From the NCBI RefSeq assembly GCF_009600885.1, contig NZ_VCLA01000155.1, positions 20,583-84,582 on the forward strand: a stretch of 64,000 nt of DNA, written 5' to 3'. The notes beneath the pieces were generated by a model. It worked only from the letters and a program-made list of their open reading frames with translations. It was not told where the DNA came from and ran no database searches. Positions 1 to 7,731 of this stretch are shown here, piece after piece (positions within the stretch are counted from its first letter, which is position 1; the number at the start of each line of letters is the position of its first letter). Position numbers and translations under genes: made by a program. The stretch is from Streptomyces jumonjinensis. GTDB taxonomy: Bacteria; Actinomycetota; Actinomycetes; Streptomycetales; Streptomycetaceae.

Positions 1-462
1 GCCCTCGTCTACATCGCCGCGTTCACCCCGGACAAGGGTGAGAGCGCGGCCCAGCTGGCCGCCGAGTTCCCCGGCTCCACCCTCGGCGAGACGGTGAACC
101 CGCAGTCGTACCCGCTGCCCGGCGGAGGTACCGGCACCGAACTCGTCATCGACCGGGCCGAGTACCACCGTCAGTTCGCCGCCGACGTCCCCGCCGCCGA
201 CGCGGCGGTCATGGCCGCGACCCAGCGCCCGGTCTCCACCGTCGCGCTGGAGGAGAAGGCCGGGGAAGCGGCGTGGAAGACGATTCCGTCATGGGCGCTG
301 ATCGCCACTGCCGACAAGAACATCCCGCCGGCCGCCGAGCGATGGATGGCGCGGCGTGCCGGCTCCCACACCACCGAGGTTGACGCGTCGCACGCCGTGG
401 TCGTCTCCCGCCCGGCCGTGGTCACCGACGTGATCCTCGACGCCGCGCGCGCGACCCGCTGA
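1..462 (+). CDS. alpha/beta hydrolase, C-terminal part (gene starts before the window)
   Basis: The reading frame is open from the first base and ends with TGA at 460-462, so this is the last ~153 codons of a gene whose start lies outside. The visible part opens with ALVYIAAF, which aligns with ALVYLAGY in the complete hydrolase at 4513-5238, and ends with a conserved SHAVVVS segment that should carry the catalytic histidine; ATADKNI holds the probable acid-loop aspartate. The nucleophile-elbow serine would lie upstream of the window. It is a close paralogue of the 4513 gene, about 240 aa when complete. Substrate unknown. It lies 39 bp before the next hydrolase gene and is probably co-transcribed with it. 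Confidence 0.85.
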   Translation, partial: ALVYIAAFTPDKGESAAQLAAEFPGSTLGETVNPQSYPLPGGGTGTELVIDRAEYHRQFAADVPAADAAVMAATQRPVSTVALEEKAGEAAWKTIPSWALIATADKNIPPAAERWMARRAGSHTTEVDASHAVVVSRPAVVTDVILDAARATR

Positions 463-501
463 GCAGCACCCACCCGTACGTCCTACGAAGGAGAACCCCT
501 C

Positions 502-1455
502 ATGCCGAACACGCCGATCCTCGAACCCGCCGCCCAGGCCTTCGCCGACGCCACCGCCCAGCCACCGTACCTCTACCAGATCCCCGTCGCGGACGGCCGC
601 AAGGCCGTGGACGGCGTCCAGAGCGGTGAAGGCGTCCCGCTGCCCGCCGTCGACGAGGAATGGGTCACCGTCCACGGCGGTCCCACCGGCGACGTCCGCG
701 CCCGCATCGTCCGCCCGCGCGGCGCCACCGGCCCCCTCCCCGTCATCCTCTACATCCACGGCGCCGGCTGGGTCTTCGGCAACGCCCACACCCACGACCG
801 GCTCGTCCGCGAACTCGCCGTCGGCACCCGGGCGGCCGTCGTCTTCCCCGAGTACGACCTCTCGCCCGAGGCCCGCTACCCCGTCGCCATCGAGCAGAAC
901 TACAGCGTCGCCCAGTGGATCGCCCGCGAGGGTCACCACAAGGACCTCGACGGCACCCGGATCGCCGTCGCGGGCGACTCGGTGGGCGGCAACATGACCG
1001 CCGCCCTCACCCTCATGGCCAAGCAGCGCGGCGACATCCGCCTCACCCACCAGGTCCTCTTCTACCCGGTCACCGACGCGAGCTTCGACACCGGCTCGTA
1101 CCACGCCTTCGCCGAGGGCTACTTCCTGCGCCGCGACGCCATGAAGTGGTTCTGGGACCAGTACACGACCGAAGAGGCCGAGCGCGCGCAGATCACCGCC
1201 TCGCCGCTGCGCGCCACCACCGAGCAGCTCACCGGCCTGCCGCCCGCCCTGGTCATCACCGCCGAGGCCGACGTCCTGCGCGACGAGGGCGAGGCGTACG
1301 CGGCGAAGCTCCGCGCCGCCGGAGTCCCCGTCACCGCCCTGCGCGTCCAGGGAGCCATCCACGACTTCGTCATGCTGAACGCGCTGCGCGAGACGCAGGC
1401 CGCCGAACTCGCCATCGGTCTCGCCACCGACACCCTGCGCAAGGCCCTGGCATGA
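502..1455 (+). CDS. alpha/beta hydrolase, hormone-sensitive-lipase (fold-3) family esterase
   Basis: A 317-residue cytosolic esterase/lipase-like enzyme. YIHGAGW around residues 83-89 is the HGGGW-type oxyanion-hole motif, GDSVGGN around residues 158-164 is the nucleophile elbow with the catalytic Ser, and the acid/His pair is expected in AEADVLRDEG and AIHDF near the C terminus. The start is supported by a GAAGGAG ribosome site eight bases before the ATG. The stop overlaps the next start as ATGA, so translation is coupled to the amidohydrolase. A paralogue with a substituted nucleophile lies at 6697-7683. Family assignment is firm; the ester substrate cannot be read from the sequence. Confidence 0.93.
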   Translation: MPNTPILEPAAQAFADATAQPPYLYQIPVADGRKAVDGVQSGEGVPLPAVDEEWVTVHGGPTGDVRARIVRPRGATGPLPVILYIHGAGWVFGNAHTHDRLVRELAVGTRAAVVFPEYDLSPEARYPVAIEQNYSVAQWIAREGHHKDLDGTRIAVAGDSVGGNMTAALTLMAKQRGDIRLTHQVLFYPVTDASFDTGSYHAFAEGYFLRRDAMKWFWDQYTTEEAERAQITASPLRATTEQLTGLPPALVITAEADVLRDEGEAYAAKLRAAGVPVTALRVQGAIHDFVMLNALRETQAAELAIGLATDTLRKALA

Positions 1456-3338
1456 CCGGGCCGTCTCCGAGCATGCCCGTCGCGGGCCTCGTGCCCGCCG
1501 CGCGGCAGGAACACGTACAGGCCGACCTTCTCGTCCGTAACGCGAAGGTGTTCACCGGTGATCCCGGCCGTCCCGGGGCCCGCGCCGTCGCGATCCGCGA
1601 CGGCCGGGTCGCGGCCCTCGGCGACGACCACGACCTCGCCCACCTGGTGGGGCCGGGGACCAGGGTCGTCGACGCCCTCGGCCGCCGGGTGATCCCCGGC
1701 CTGAACGACTCGCACCTGCACGTCATCAGGGGCGGCCTCAACTACGTCCTGGAGCTGCGCTGGGACGGGGTGCGCAGCCTCCGCCACGCCCTCGCCATGC
1801 TGCGCGAGCAGGCCGGCCGTACGCCCAGGGGGCAGTGGATCCGGGTCGTCGGCGGATGGACCGCGGAACAGTTCGCCGAGCGCAGGATGCCGACCGTCGC
1901 CGAGCTGAACGCCGCGGCCCCCGACACCCCGGTGTTCGTCCTGCACCTGTACCAGTCCGCCCTGATGAACCGGGCCGCGGTGCGGGCCGCCGGATTCACC
2001 CGCGACACGCCCGACCCGCGCGGCGGCCACATCGTACGGGGAAGGGACGGCGAACCCAACGGCGTCCTCCTCGCGGCGCCCAGCGCCCTCATCCTCTACT
2101 CGACCCTGGCCAAGGCGCCGACGCTGGACGAGGCCGACAAGCGCACGTCGACCCGTCACTTCCTGCGTGAGCTGAACCGTTTCGGGCTGACCTCCGCGGT
2201 CGACGCCGCCGGCGGGTTCCAGAACTTCCCCGACGACTACGCCACGGTCGTCGACCTCGCCGGGTCGGGGGAGCTGTCCCTGCGGATCGCCTACCACCTG
2301 TTCCCGCAGACGGCCGGCCAGGAGCTCGCCGACCTGAAGCGCTGGACCGAGACGGTGAAGCCCGGGGACGGGGACGAGTGGCTCCGGCTGAACGGCGCGG
2401 GCGAGAACCTGACCTGGTCCGCCGCCGACTTCGAGAACTTCTCCGAACCCCGTCCCGAGCTCGCCGAGGGGTACGAGGCCGAGTTCGAGAACGCGGTCCG
2501 GCTCCTGATGGAGAACGGCTGGGGCTTCCGGCTCCACGCGACCTACGACGAGACGATCCGCCGCGACCTGGCCGTCTTCGAGAGGCTCGCGGCGGAAGGA
2601 CTCTTCCCCGGCGGCAACCGCTGGCTCTTCGACCACGCCGAGACCGTCTCGGCCGACAGCCTGGACCGGATCGCGGCCCTCGGCGGCGCCCTGTCCGTCC
2701 AGAACCGCATGTCCTTCCAGGGCACCGCCTTCCGCGACCGCTACGGCGCCGAGGCCGCCGCCCACGCCCCGCCGGTCCGGGCCATGCTCGACCGGGGTCT
2801 GACCGTGGCCGCCGGAACCGACGCCACCCGCGTCTCCTCGTACAACCCGTGGGTCGCACTCCACTGGCTGGTGACCGGGCGCACCGTCGGCGGCACCGCG
2901 CTCCACCCGGCCGGGAACCTGATCGGCCGGGAGACCGCCCTCGACCTCTACACGCGCGGCGGGGCCCGGCTCACCGGCGAGCAGGACGTCAAGGGAAGCC
3001 TGCGGGAAGGCTGGTACGGCGACCTCGCGATCCTGTCCGACGACTTCCTGACCGTGCCCGAGGACGTCATCCCCGAGATCGAGTCCGTGCTCACCGTCGT
3101 CGGCGGTCGCATCGTCTACGCGAGCGCGGAGTACGAGGGACTCGACGAGGCCGTCCCGCCGGTCAGTCCGGAGTGGAGCCCGGTGGCCCACTTCGGCGGC
3201 TGTCAGAGCGGTGCCCGCCAGGCGTCGCTCGTGGCCGAGGCCGTCGCCGAGTCCGAGCAGCACCGCCGGTGGCGCGTCGCCCGTGGCTCCACTCCCGAGA
3301 CGCCTCCGCCGTTCCTCGACCCCTGCTTCGAGCACTGA
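1452..3338 (+). CDS. amidohydrolase family protein (YtcJ-like)
   Basis: A 628-residue metal-dependent amidohydrolase with the classical small N-terminal beta-sandwich (DLLVRNAKVFTGDP, then AVAIRDGRVAALG) followed by the TIM-barrel entrance VIPGLNDSHLHV, whose HxH supplies metal ligands. Further barrel elements are LHATYDE, FDHAET and AAGTDATRV near residues 340-460, and the C terminus returns to the sandwich (GDLAILSDDFL). YtcJ-like enzymes are annotated as N-substituted formamide deformylases or exoenzyme-regulatory proteins, but most have no proven substrate. The frame stays open far upstream; the ATG at 1452 is chosen because it overlaps the stop of the esterase (ATGA). Likely one catabolic operon with its neighbours. 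Confidence 0.9.
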   Translation: MTGPSPSMPVAGLVPAARQEHVQADLLVRNAKVFTGDPGRPGARAVAIRDGRVAALGDDHDLAHLVGPGTRVVDALGRRVIPGLNDSHLHVIRGGLNYVLELRWDGVRSLRHALAMLREQAGRTPRGQWIRVVGGWTAEQFAERRMPTVAELNAAAPDTPVFVLHLYQSALMNRAAVRAAGFTRDTPDPRGGHIVRGRDGEPNGVLLAAPSALILYSTLAKAPTLDEADKRTSTRHFLRELNRFGLTSAVDAAGGFQNFPDDYATVVDLAGSGELSLRIAYHLFPQTAGQELADLKRWTETVKPGDGDEWLRLNGAGENLTWSAADFENFSEPRPELAEGYEAEFENAVRLLMENGWGFRLHATYDETIRRDLAVFERLAAEGLFPGGNRWLFDHAETVSADSLDRIAALGGALSVQNRMSFQGTAFRDRYGAEAAAHAPPVRAMLDRGLTVAAGTDATRVSSYNPWVALHWLVTGRTVGGTALHPAGNLIGRETALDLYTRGGARLTGEQDVKGSLREGWYGDLAILSDDFLTVPEDVIPEIESVLTVVGGRIVYASAEYEGLDEAVPPVSPEWSPVAHFGGCQSGARQASLVAEAVAESEQHRRWRVARGSTPETPPPFLDPCFEH

Positions 3339-3354
3339 ACGAGAGATCCCCACG

Positions 3355-4083
3355 ATGAGTACTGACTCCGCCTCCGACGCCGGGCCTGCCGACGGGCCGG
3401 ACGTCGCCCCGGGGCGACGCTTCGAGCCGGACCTCCGGTCGATGACCCGGATCAACCTGCGCCCCATCGCCTCACCCATGCCGCTGGGCTTCTTCACGGT
3501 GGCGATCGCCTCCGTGATGACGGGATGCATGCAGCTCGGGCTCTTCGAGGCCGAGGCCCGCAGCGCCGTCGCCCTCTGCGTACTGCCCGCCTTCGCCCTG
3601 CAGCTCCTGGTGAGCATCCTGGCCTTCGGCGCCCGTGACGTGATCGCGGCGACGCTCATGGGCATCTTCGCCGGCAGCTGGCTGGCCTACGCACTCGTCA
3701 TGTTCAGCGGCGCGGCCGACGGCCTGCGGGTGCTGGGCGTCTTCAACCTGGCGCTCCTCTGCTTCGGGGCGCTGATGACCGCCGTGACCCGGCCCAAACG
3801 CGCGCTCTGGCTCGTCCTGGCGGTCTCCCTGCCCCGCTGGGCCGCCACCGGTCTGTCGGGTCTCACCGGCGCCGAATGGCTCACGCGCACGTCCGGGGTC
3901 CTCGGACTCCTGGTGGCGCTCGTCGCGATGTACGCCGCGTTCGCCCTGATGCTGGAGGACATGCGCAGCGAGGAGGTCCTGCCCATCGGCCGCAGTGGCC
4001 CCGCCCACGCCGCCATGGAGGGCGATCTCGCGGTCCAGCTCCGCAACCTGGAACGCCAGGCGGGCGTGCGCCGCACGCTCTGA
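3355..4083 (+). CDS. GPR1/FUN34/YaaH (SatP-like) family membrane protein
   Basis: A 242-residue integral membrane protein with about six hydrophobic segments between residues 40 and 205, a hydrophilic N-terminal tail and a charged C-terminal tail. The segment RPIASPMPLGFFTVA followed by a short helix matches the N-P-x-P-L-G-type entry motif of acetate/succinate transporters of the GPR1/FUN34/YaaH family. If correct it moves a small organic acid or related product across the membrane, fitting an operon of hydrolases. The start ATG at 3355 follows GAGAG and leaves 16 bp after the amidohydrolase stop; the open frame upstream of it is shadow. Family call is by motif and topology only. Confidence 0.7.
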   Translation: MSTDSASDAGPADGPDVAPGRRFEPDLRSMTRINLRPIASPMPLGFFTVAIASVMTGCMQLGLFEAEARSAVALCVLPAFALQLLVSILAFGARDVIAATLMGIFAGSWLAYALVMFSGAADGLRVLGVFNLALLCFGALMTAVTRPKRALWLVLAVSLPRWAATGLSGLTGAEWLTRTSGVLGLLVALVAMYAAFALMLEDMRSEEVLPIGRSGPAHAAMEGDLAVQLRNLERQAGVRRTL

Positions 4084-4144
4084 TTACCCACCCGCCGCCA
4101 CACCCACGCCGACCCACGATTTCCACAACCGCACAGGAGCACCC

Positions 4145-4459
4145 ATGGAACCGCAGGTGGTGGACCGCCCCGAGAAGTCCCGGTACGAGATCCTCGCCGG
4201 AGACGACGGCACCGAGACCGCGGGCTTCGCCGAGTACTTCCTCGCGGAGGACGAGATCGCCTTCATCCACACCGAGACCGATCCCCGGTTCGCCGGCCGG
4301 GGCCTGGCCGGGCGGCTCGCCCGGGGCGCCCTGGAGGACGCCCGGGCACGCGGGCTGCGCGTCCTGCCGTACTGCCCCTTCATCCGGGGGTGGATCCGCA
4401 AACACCCCGAGTACGCCGACCGGGTGCCCGAGACGCGCCGCGCCCGGTTCGGCCTGTGA
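4145..4459 (+). CDS. small GNAT N-acetyltransferase, YjdJ type
   Basis: A 104-residue single-domain protein. The segment FAGRGLAGRLARGALEDAR contains the Q/RxxGxG/A acetyl-CoA pyrophosphate-binding loop and its following helix, and VLPYCPFIRGWIRKHPEY is the characteristic C-terminal motif of the short YjdJ-like GNAT subgroup, in which a conserved Cys and the helix after it complete the CoA site. The ATG follows AGGAG by six bases. Lies between the SatP-like gene and a hydrolase in the same orientation. Acceptor substrate unknown. Confidence 0.88.
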   Translation: MEPQVVDRPEKSRYEILAGDDGTETAGFAEYFLAEDEIAFIHTETDPRFAGRGLAGRLARGALEDARARGLRVLPYCPFIRGWIRKHPEYADRVPETRRARFGL

Positions 4460-4512
4460 AACACGACGACTCCGCCTTCCACACCCCCACCCACGCACCG
4501 AGGAATTCTCGT

Positions 4513-5238
4513 ATGTCCCGATCCGCCCGCCCCACCGTCGTGCTGGTCCACGGCGCCTTCGCCGACGCCTCCGGCTACGCCCGTGTCATCCCCGAACTGA
4601 CGGCCGCCGGCCTGAAGGTGGTGGCACCGGCCGTGCCCAACCGCAGCCTCGTCGACGACGCCGCGTACATCGCTTCGGTCGTACGTGCCGTCGACGGCCC
4701 CGTGATCCTCGTGGGGCACTCCTACGGCGGCGCCGTCATCACCCTCGCCGGCACGGAGGACAACGTCCGCGCGCTGGTCTACCTGGCCGGATACGCCTTG
4801 GAGGAGGGCGAGAGCCTGGGCGAGCTGCAAGGGCGCTTCCCCGACTCCGGCCTCGCCGACGCGCTCGTCCACACGCCGTTCCCCGTGGCGGGCTCCACCG
4901 AGACCGGCACCGATGTCTCGGTGGAGGTCGGGAAGTTCCCCGCCCTCTTCGCCGCGGATGTCGACCCCGAGCTCGCTGCGGTGCTCGCCGTCTCCCAGCG
5001 CCCCCTGGCCGCACGGGCCTTCACGGAGGCGGCGCCGGTCGCGGCGTGGAAGAAAAAGCCCTCGTGGGGCCTGGTCGCCACCTCCGACCGGACCATCAAC
5101 CCCGATGTGGAGCGCTACGGCTACGAGCGCGCCGGCATGACCACCGTCGAGGTCGACTCCTCGCATCTCGTCATGCTCGCCCAGCCCAAGGCCGTGGCCG
5201 AGCTGATCCAGGACGCGGTCCGCTCCACCGCCCGCTGA
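4513..5238 (+). CDS. alpha/beta hydrolase
   Basis: A 241-residue alpha/beta hydrolase. VLVHGAFAD near residue 10-18 is the oxyanion strand-loop, GHSYGGAV near residue 70 is the nucleophile elbow (Ser), TSDRTIN near residue 195 carries the probable acid, and DSSHLVM near the C terminus the catalytic His. No signal peptide. GAGGAA lies nine bases before the ATG. It is the last gene of the rightward group and is followed by a strong hairpin. It is a paralogue of the truncated gene at the left edge of the window, implying an ancestral duplication that now brackets the operon. Confidence 0.92.
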   Translation: MSRSARPTVVLVHGAFADASGYARVIPELTAAGLKVVAPAVPNRSLVDDAAYIASVVRAVDGPVILVGHSYGGAVITLAGTEDNVRALVYLAGYALEEGESLGELQGRFPDSGLADALVHTPFPVAGSTETGTDVSVEVGKFPALFAADVDPELAAVLAVSQRPLAARAFTEAAPVAAWKKKPSWGLVATSDRTINPDVERYGYERAGMTTVEVDSSHLVMLAQPKAVAELIQDAVRSTAR

Positions 5239-5260
5239 TCAGCGCCCCGGCCCGGAGCCC

Positions 5261-5294
5261 GTGCCGATCCCACCCCTCGGGGCGGGGTCGGCAC
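5261..5294. terminator. hairpin terminator between convergent genes
   Basis: Bases 5261-5276 pair with 5279-5294 over 16 positions with only two mismatches or wobbles and a tiny loop. It lies 23 bases after the hydrolase stop and 60 bases before the end of the converging AraC-type gene, with no U-tract, as is usual for streptomycete terminators. Probably works for both strands. Confidence 0.7.
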
Positions 5295-5353
5295 ACCCGC
5301 GCGAGGCGGCCGGCCGGGTCCGTACGGTGACGCCGAGCGGGAACCGCCTCGGG

Positions 5354-6313
5354 TCACGCGTGACGTGTGCTCGACTGCCATTCCCGGGGCGACATCCCGT
5401 ACGCGGTGCGAAAGGCGCGACTGAAGTGGGACGGGTTCACGAAGCCCCAGCGCTGGGCCACCGCCGACACGGCAGGCGCCGTCCGCGACTGCCGGGACAG
5501 CTCCCGTCGGCACCTCTCCAGGCGTTCGCGGTGGATCCAACGGCTCACCGTGGTCCCGTCCGACTGGAAGAGCTTGTGCAGATAGCGGACGGACATGTGG
5601 TGCGCGTACGCGATCATCTCCGGAGAGAGATCGGGGTCGGCCAGGTGCCGCAGGATGTACTCCTTGATGCGGGCCAGCATCCCGCGGGCCAGTTCCGACG
5701 CGTGGGGGTTCAGCAGCCCCTGCCGCTCGCGCACCAGCACCGTCAGCAGATCCGTGGCGGTCATCGCGAGTTGCCGGCCTGTGTACGGGTCGAATCCGGC
5801 CGCCCGGTCCGCCAGACGCTGAAGATGGCCGGCGACCACTCCGGATGTGCCGCAGTGGCTGTCGAAGACGGTCCCGGTGATCGCCCGCAGTTCGGTGTCC
5901 GTCACGGCCAGCACCTCCTTCGGCACCCGGATCGAGGTGAATCGGTAGTTGTCCGGCTGTTCCCTGCCGTAGGGCCGACCGGCGTCGGAGCAGGTGAAAG
6001 TGTCCGGGCGGACCAGGGCCTGGCGCCCGTCCTGGGTGAGCCGCCCGGTTCCCTGGTGCTGGAGCGTGACGGTCAGGTACTCCCCTCCGCCCCTGGAGAT
6101 CAGGGAGGCGTGGCGCGAGACGCTCGCCGGGCCGCCCTCGACCGCCGAGATCTGGAGGGGGCCGAGTGTGTCGATGGTGATCGTCCCCACCGTGGGCTCG
6201 CGCTCGCGCAGCGTGACGTCCATGGGAACCAACGTGTCGGAGACAATGCTCTGCCAGTACTCGGCCCGCTCGGACGGGGGGAGCGGCAGGAGGGAGAGTA
6301 CGACGGACATCAT
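5354..6313 (-). CDS. AraC-family transcriptional regulator
   Basis: A 319-residue regulator. Residues ~30-150 form an AraC-binding-like cupin effector domain (TFTCSDAGRPY, FTSIRVPKEVL), and residues ~215-315 carry the double helix-turn-helix: DPDLSPEMIAYAHHMSVRYL for the first HTH and VSAVAQRWGFVNPSHFSRAF for the second, ending in the typical YGMSPREW. NphR/FeaR-like architecture. A GAGGGG site lies just before two consecutive ATG codons (6313 and 6310), so the exact start is uncertain by one codon. It converges on the hydrolase operon and is the obvious local candidate regulator for either the operon or the gene at 6697. Confidence 0.93.
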   Translation of the reverse strand: MMSVVLSLLPLPPSERAEYWQSIVSDTLVPMDVTLREREPTVGTITIDTLGPLQISAVEGGPASVSRHASLISRGGGEYLTVTLQHQGTGRLTQDGRQALVRPDTFTCSDAGRPYGREQPDNYRFTSIRVPKEVLAVTDTELRAITGTVFDSHCGTSGVVAGHLQRLADRAAGFDPYTGRQLAMTATDLLTVLVRERQGLLNPHASELARGMLARIKEYILRHLADPDLSPEMIAYAHHMSVRYLHKLFQSDGTTVSRWIHRERLERCRRELSRQSRTAPAVSAVAQRWGFVNPSHFSRAFRTAYGMSPREWQSSTRHA

Positions 6314-6696
6314 GACCCCTCGTCATGGTCGTGCGGGCGCTCCCTGGAGAGCGCCGGAACAGCGGAACGTGCGCCGGCGACCGGTGCGAAGCCGGTTCTC
6401 GCGTGGCTCGGGGACGCCGCGGACCGACGGCGGAGGGGTGGGCTGTGCGAGGGCGGCGGTGCGACGGGGACGTCATGAGACGACCGGGCACGACGGCTGT
6501 GCCTCACACGAGGCTCACGGGACCTCCGACGGATGCGACTGTCTCCTGAGTCCAGTCTCGGACCGGTTGCCGTCGGTGTCATCAGTCATCCGACTGATGC
6601 TGTGTCCAGCACTCCCGCTCATGTTCCTGCGACGGCACGCCGGGCCTGTCCCCGCCGGAGGCGCCGGCAGGTACTCACCCGGCCACCCGGCCGCCC
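6314..6696. promoter_or_regulatory. intergenic region upstream of the AraC gene with a 7-bp inverted repeat
   Basis: This 383-base stretch lies between the start of the AraC gene and the stop of the leftward esterase gene. No convincing gene was found. Bases 6580-6586 (CATCAGT) are perfectly inverted at 6593-6599 (ACTGATG) around a six-base centre. The repeat may be an operator for the AraC-type regulator or a weak terminator hairpin for the esterase gene; the sequence alone does not decide. Confidence 0.4.
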
Positions 6697-7683
6697 TCAC
6701 CGCAGGCGAGCGCGGAGGAACCCGCCTCCGAGCCGCACCGCCGCGATCGTCGGCGGGCTGTTGCGCAGAGCGGTCAGCGACACGAAGTCGTGGACCGTGC
6801 CCTGGAACCGCGCCGCGGTCGCGGCGACACCGGCCCGGCGCAGCCGGTCCGCGTACTCCTCCGCCTCGTCCCGGGTGACGTCGGCCTCCGCTGTCACGAC
6901 CAGCGCCGGCGGCAGCCCCGCCAGCGCGGCCGTACTCGCACGCAGCGGGGCCGCGGTCGGCTCGTCCCGCTGCCGGGGATCGACCGCGTACTCCCGCCAG
7001 TAGGACCGCACGGCATCCCGGGTGAGCTGGTATCCCGTGGCGAAGAGCCGTTGCGACGGGCTGTCGCAACGGGCGTCGGTCAGGGGGTAGTACAGCAGCT
7101 GGGCGCGGATCTCCGGACCCCCGCGCGCCCGCGCCAGCAGCGTGAGCGCCGTGGCAAGGGTGGCCCCCGCGCAGTCGCCGGCGACCGCGAGCCGGTCGGT
7201 GTCGAGTCCGAGCGCCTCGGCCTGTCCGACCGTCCAGGTCAGCAGGGCGTAGCACTCTTCGAGGGCGACCGGATAGCGGCTCTCGGGCGTGCGGCTGTAC
7301 TCGGGCACGACGGCCGCGACACCGGCTTCGCGCACCAGCTCGCTGATGAGCCATGCGTGCGTCTGCGCGTCGCCCAGCATCCAGCGGCCCCCGTGGACGT
7401 AGAGCATGGTGGGGGGCCGGCCCGTGACACCGGTCGGCCGGAAGACCCAGAAGCCCACCAGATCGGTGGGCCCCACGGGCGCCGCATGGAAGGTGGCGTC
7501 CACGTCGAAGTCGTCGATCCGATCACCCTGGGCCTCTTGCAGGGCCTGGCGCGCGGTCTCCGGTTCGAGCTCGTGGAGGAAGGGCGGCGTCGCCGAGGCG
7601 TCGACGAGCCGCTGCACCAGCGGATCCAGAATCACGGGCCGCGGCTGCTCGGCGCACGCCTCCCGGTCAGGGTCCGGCCGCAT
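6697..7683 (-). CDS. hormone-sensitive-lipase family protein with Cys at the nucleophile position
   Basis: A 328-residue paralogue of the esterase at 502-1455, sharing YVHGGRW (oxyanion motif, residues ~94-100), VPEYSRTPESRYPVALEE and the C-terminal VHDF. The nucleophile elbow that should read GDSAG is GDCAG: the codon is TGC on the coding strand, so the catalytic serine is replaced by cysteine. Either the enzyme uses a thiol nucleophile or hydrolytic activity is lost. All flanking motifs are intact, which argues against simple decay. Situated downstream of the LAL regulator gene in the same direction (48 bp apart), so both may share a transcript. Confidence 0.9.
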   Translation of the reverse strand: MRPDPDREACAEQPRPVILDPLVQRLVDASATPPFLHELEPETARQALQEAQGDRIDDFDVDATFHAAPVGPTDLVGFWVFRPTGVTGRPPTMLYVHGGRWMLGDAQTHAWLISELVREAGVAAVVPEYSRTPESRYPVALEECYALLTWTVGQAEALGLDTDRLAVAGDCAGATLATALTLLARARGGPEIRAQLLYYPLTDARCDSPSQRLFATGYQLTRDAVRSYWREYAVDPRQRDEPTAAPLRASTAALAGLPPALVVTAEADVTRDEAEEYADRLRRAGVAATAARFQGTVHDFVSLTALRNSPPTIAAVRLGGGFLRARLR

Positions 7684-7731
7684 TCGTTCCGCCTCTCGCT
7701 CTGGCCCCTCTGGGTGGTGGTCGTTCGCACG

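Noticed and set aside
660..1451. Extension of the amidohydrolase frame upstream over the esterase gene
   Set aside because: The extension translates to Arg/Pro/His repeats and overlaps a well-supported esterase; the ATG at 1452 gives the normal amidohydrolase N terminus and an ATGA overlap.
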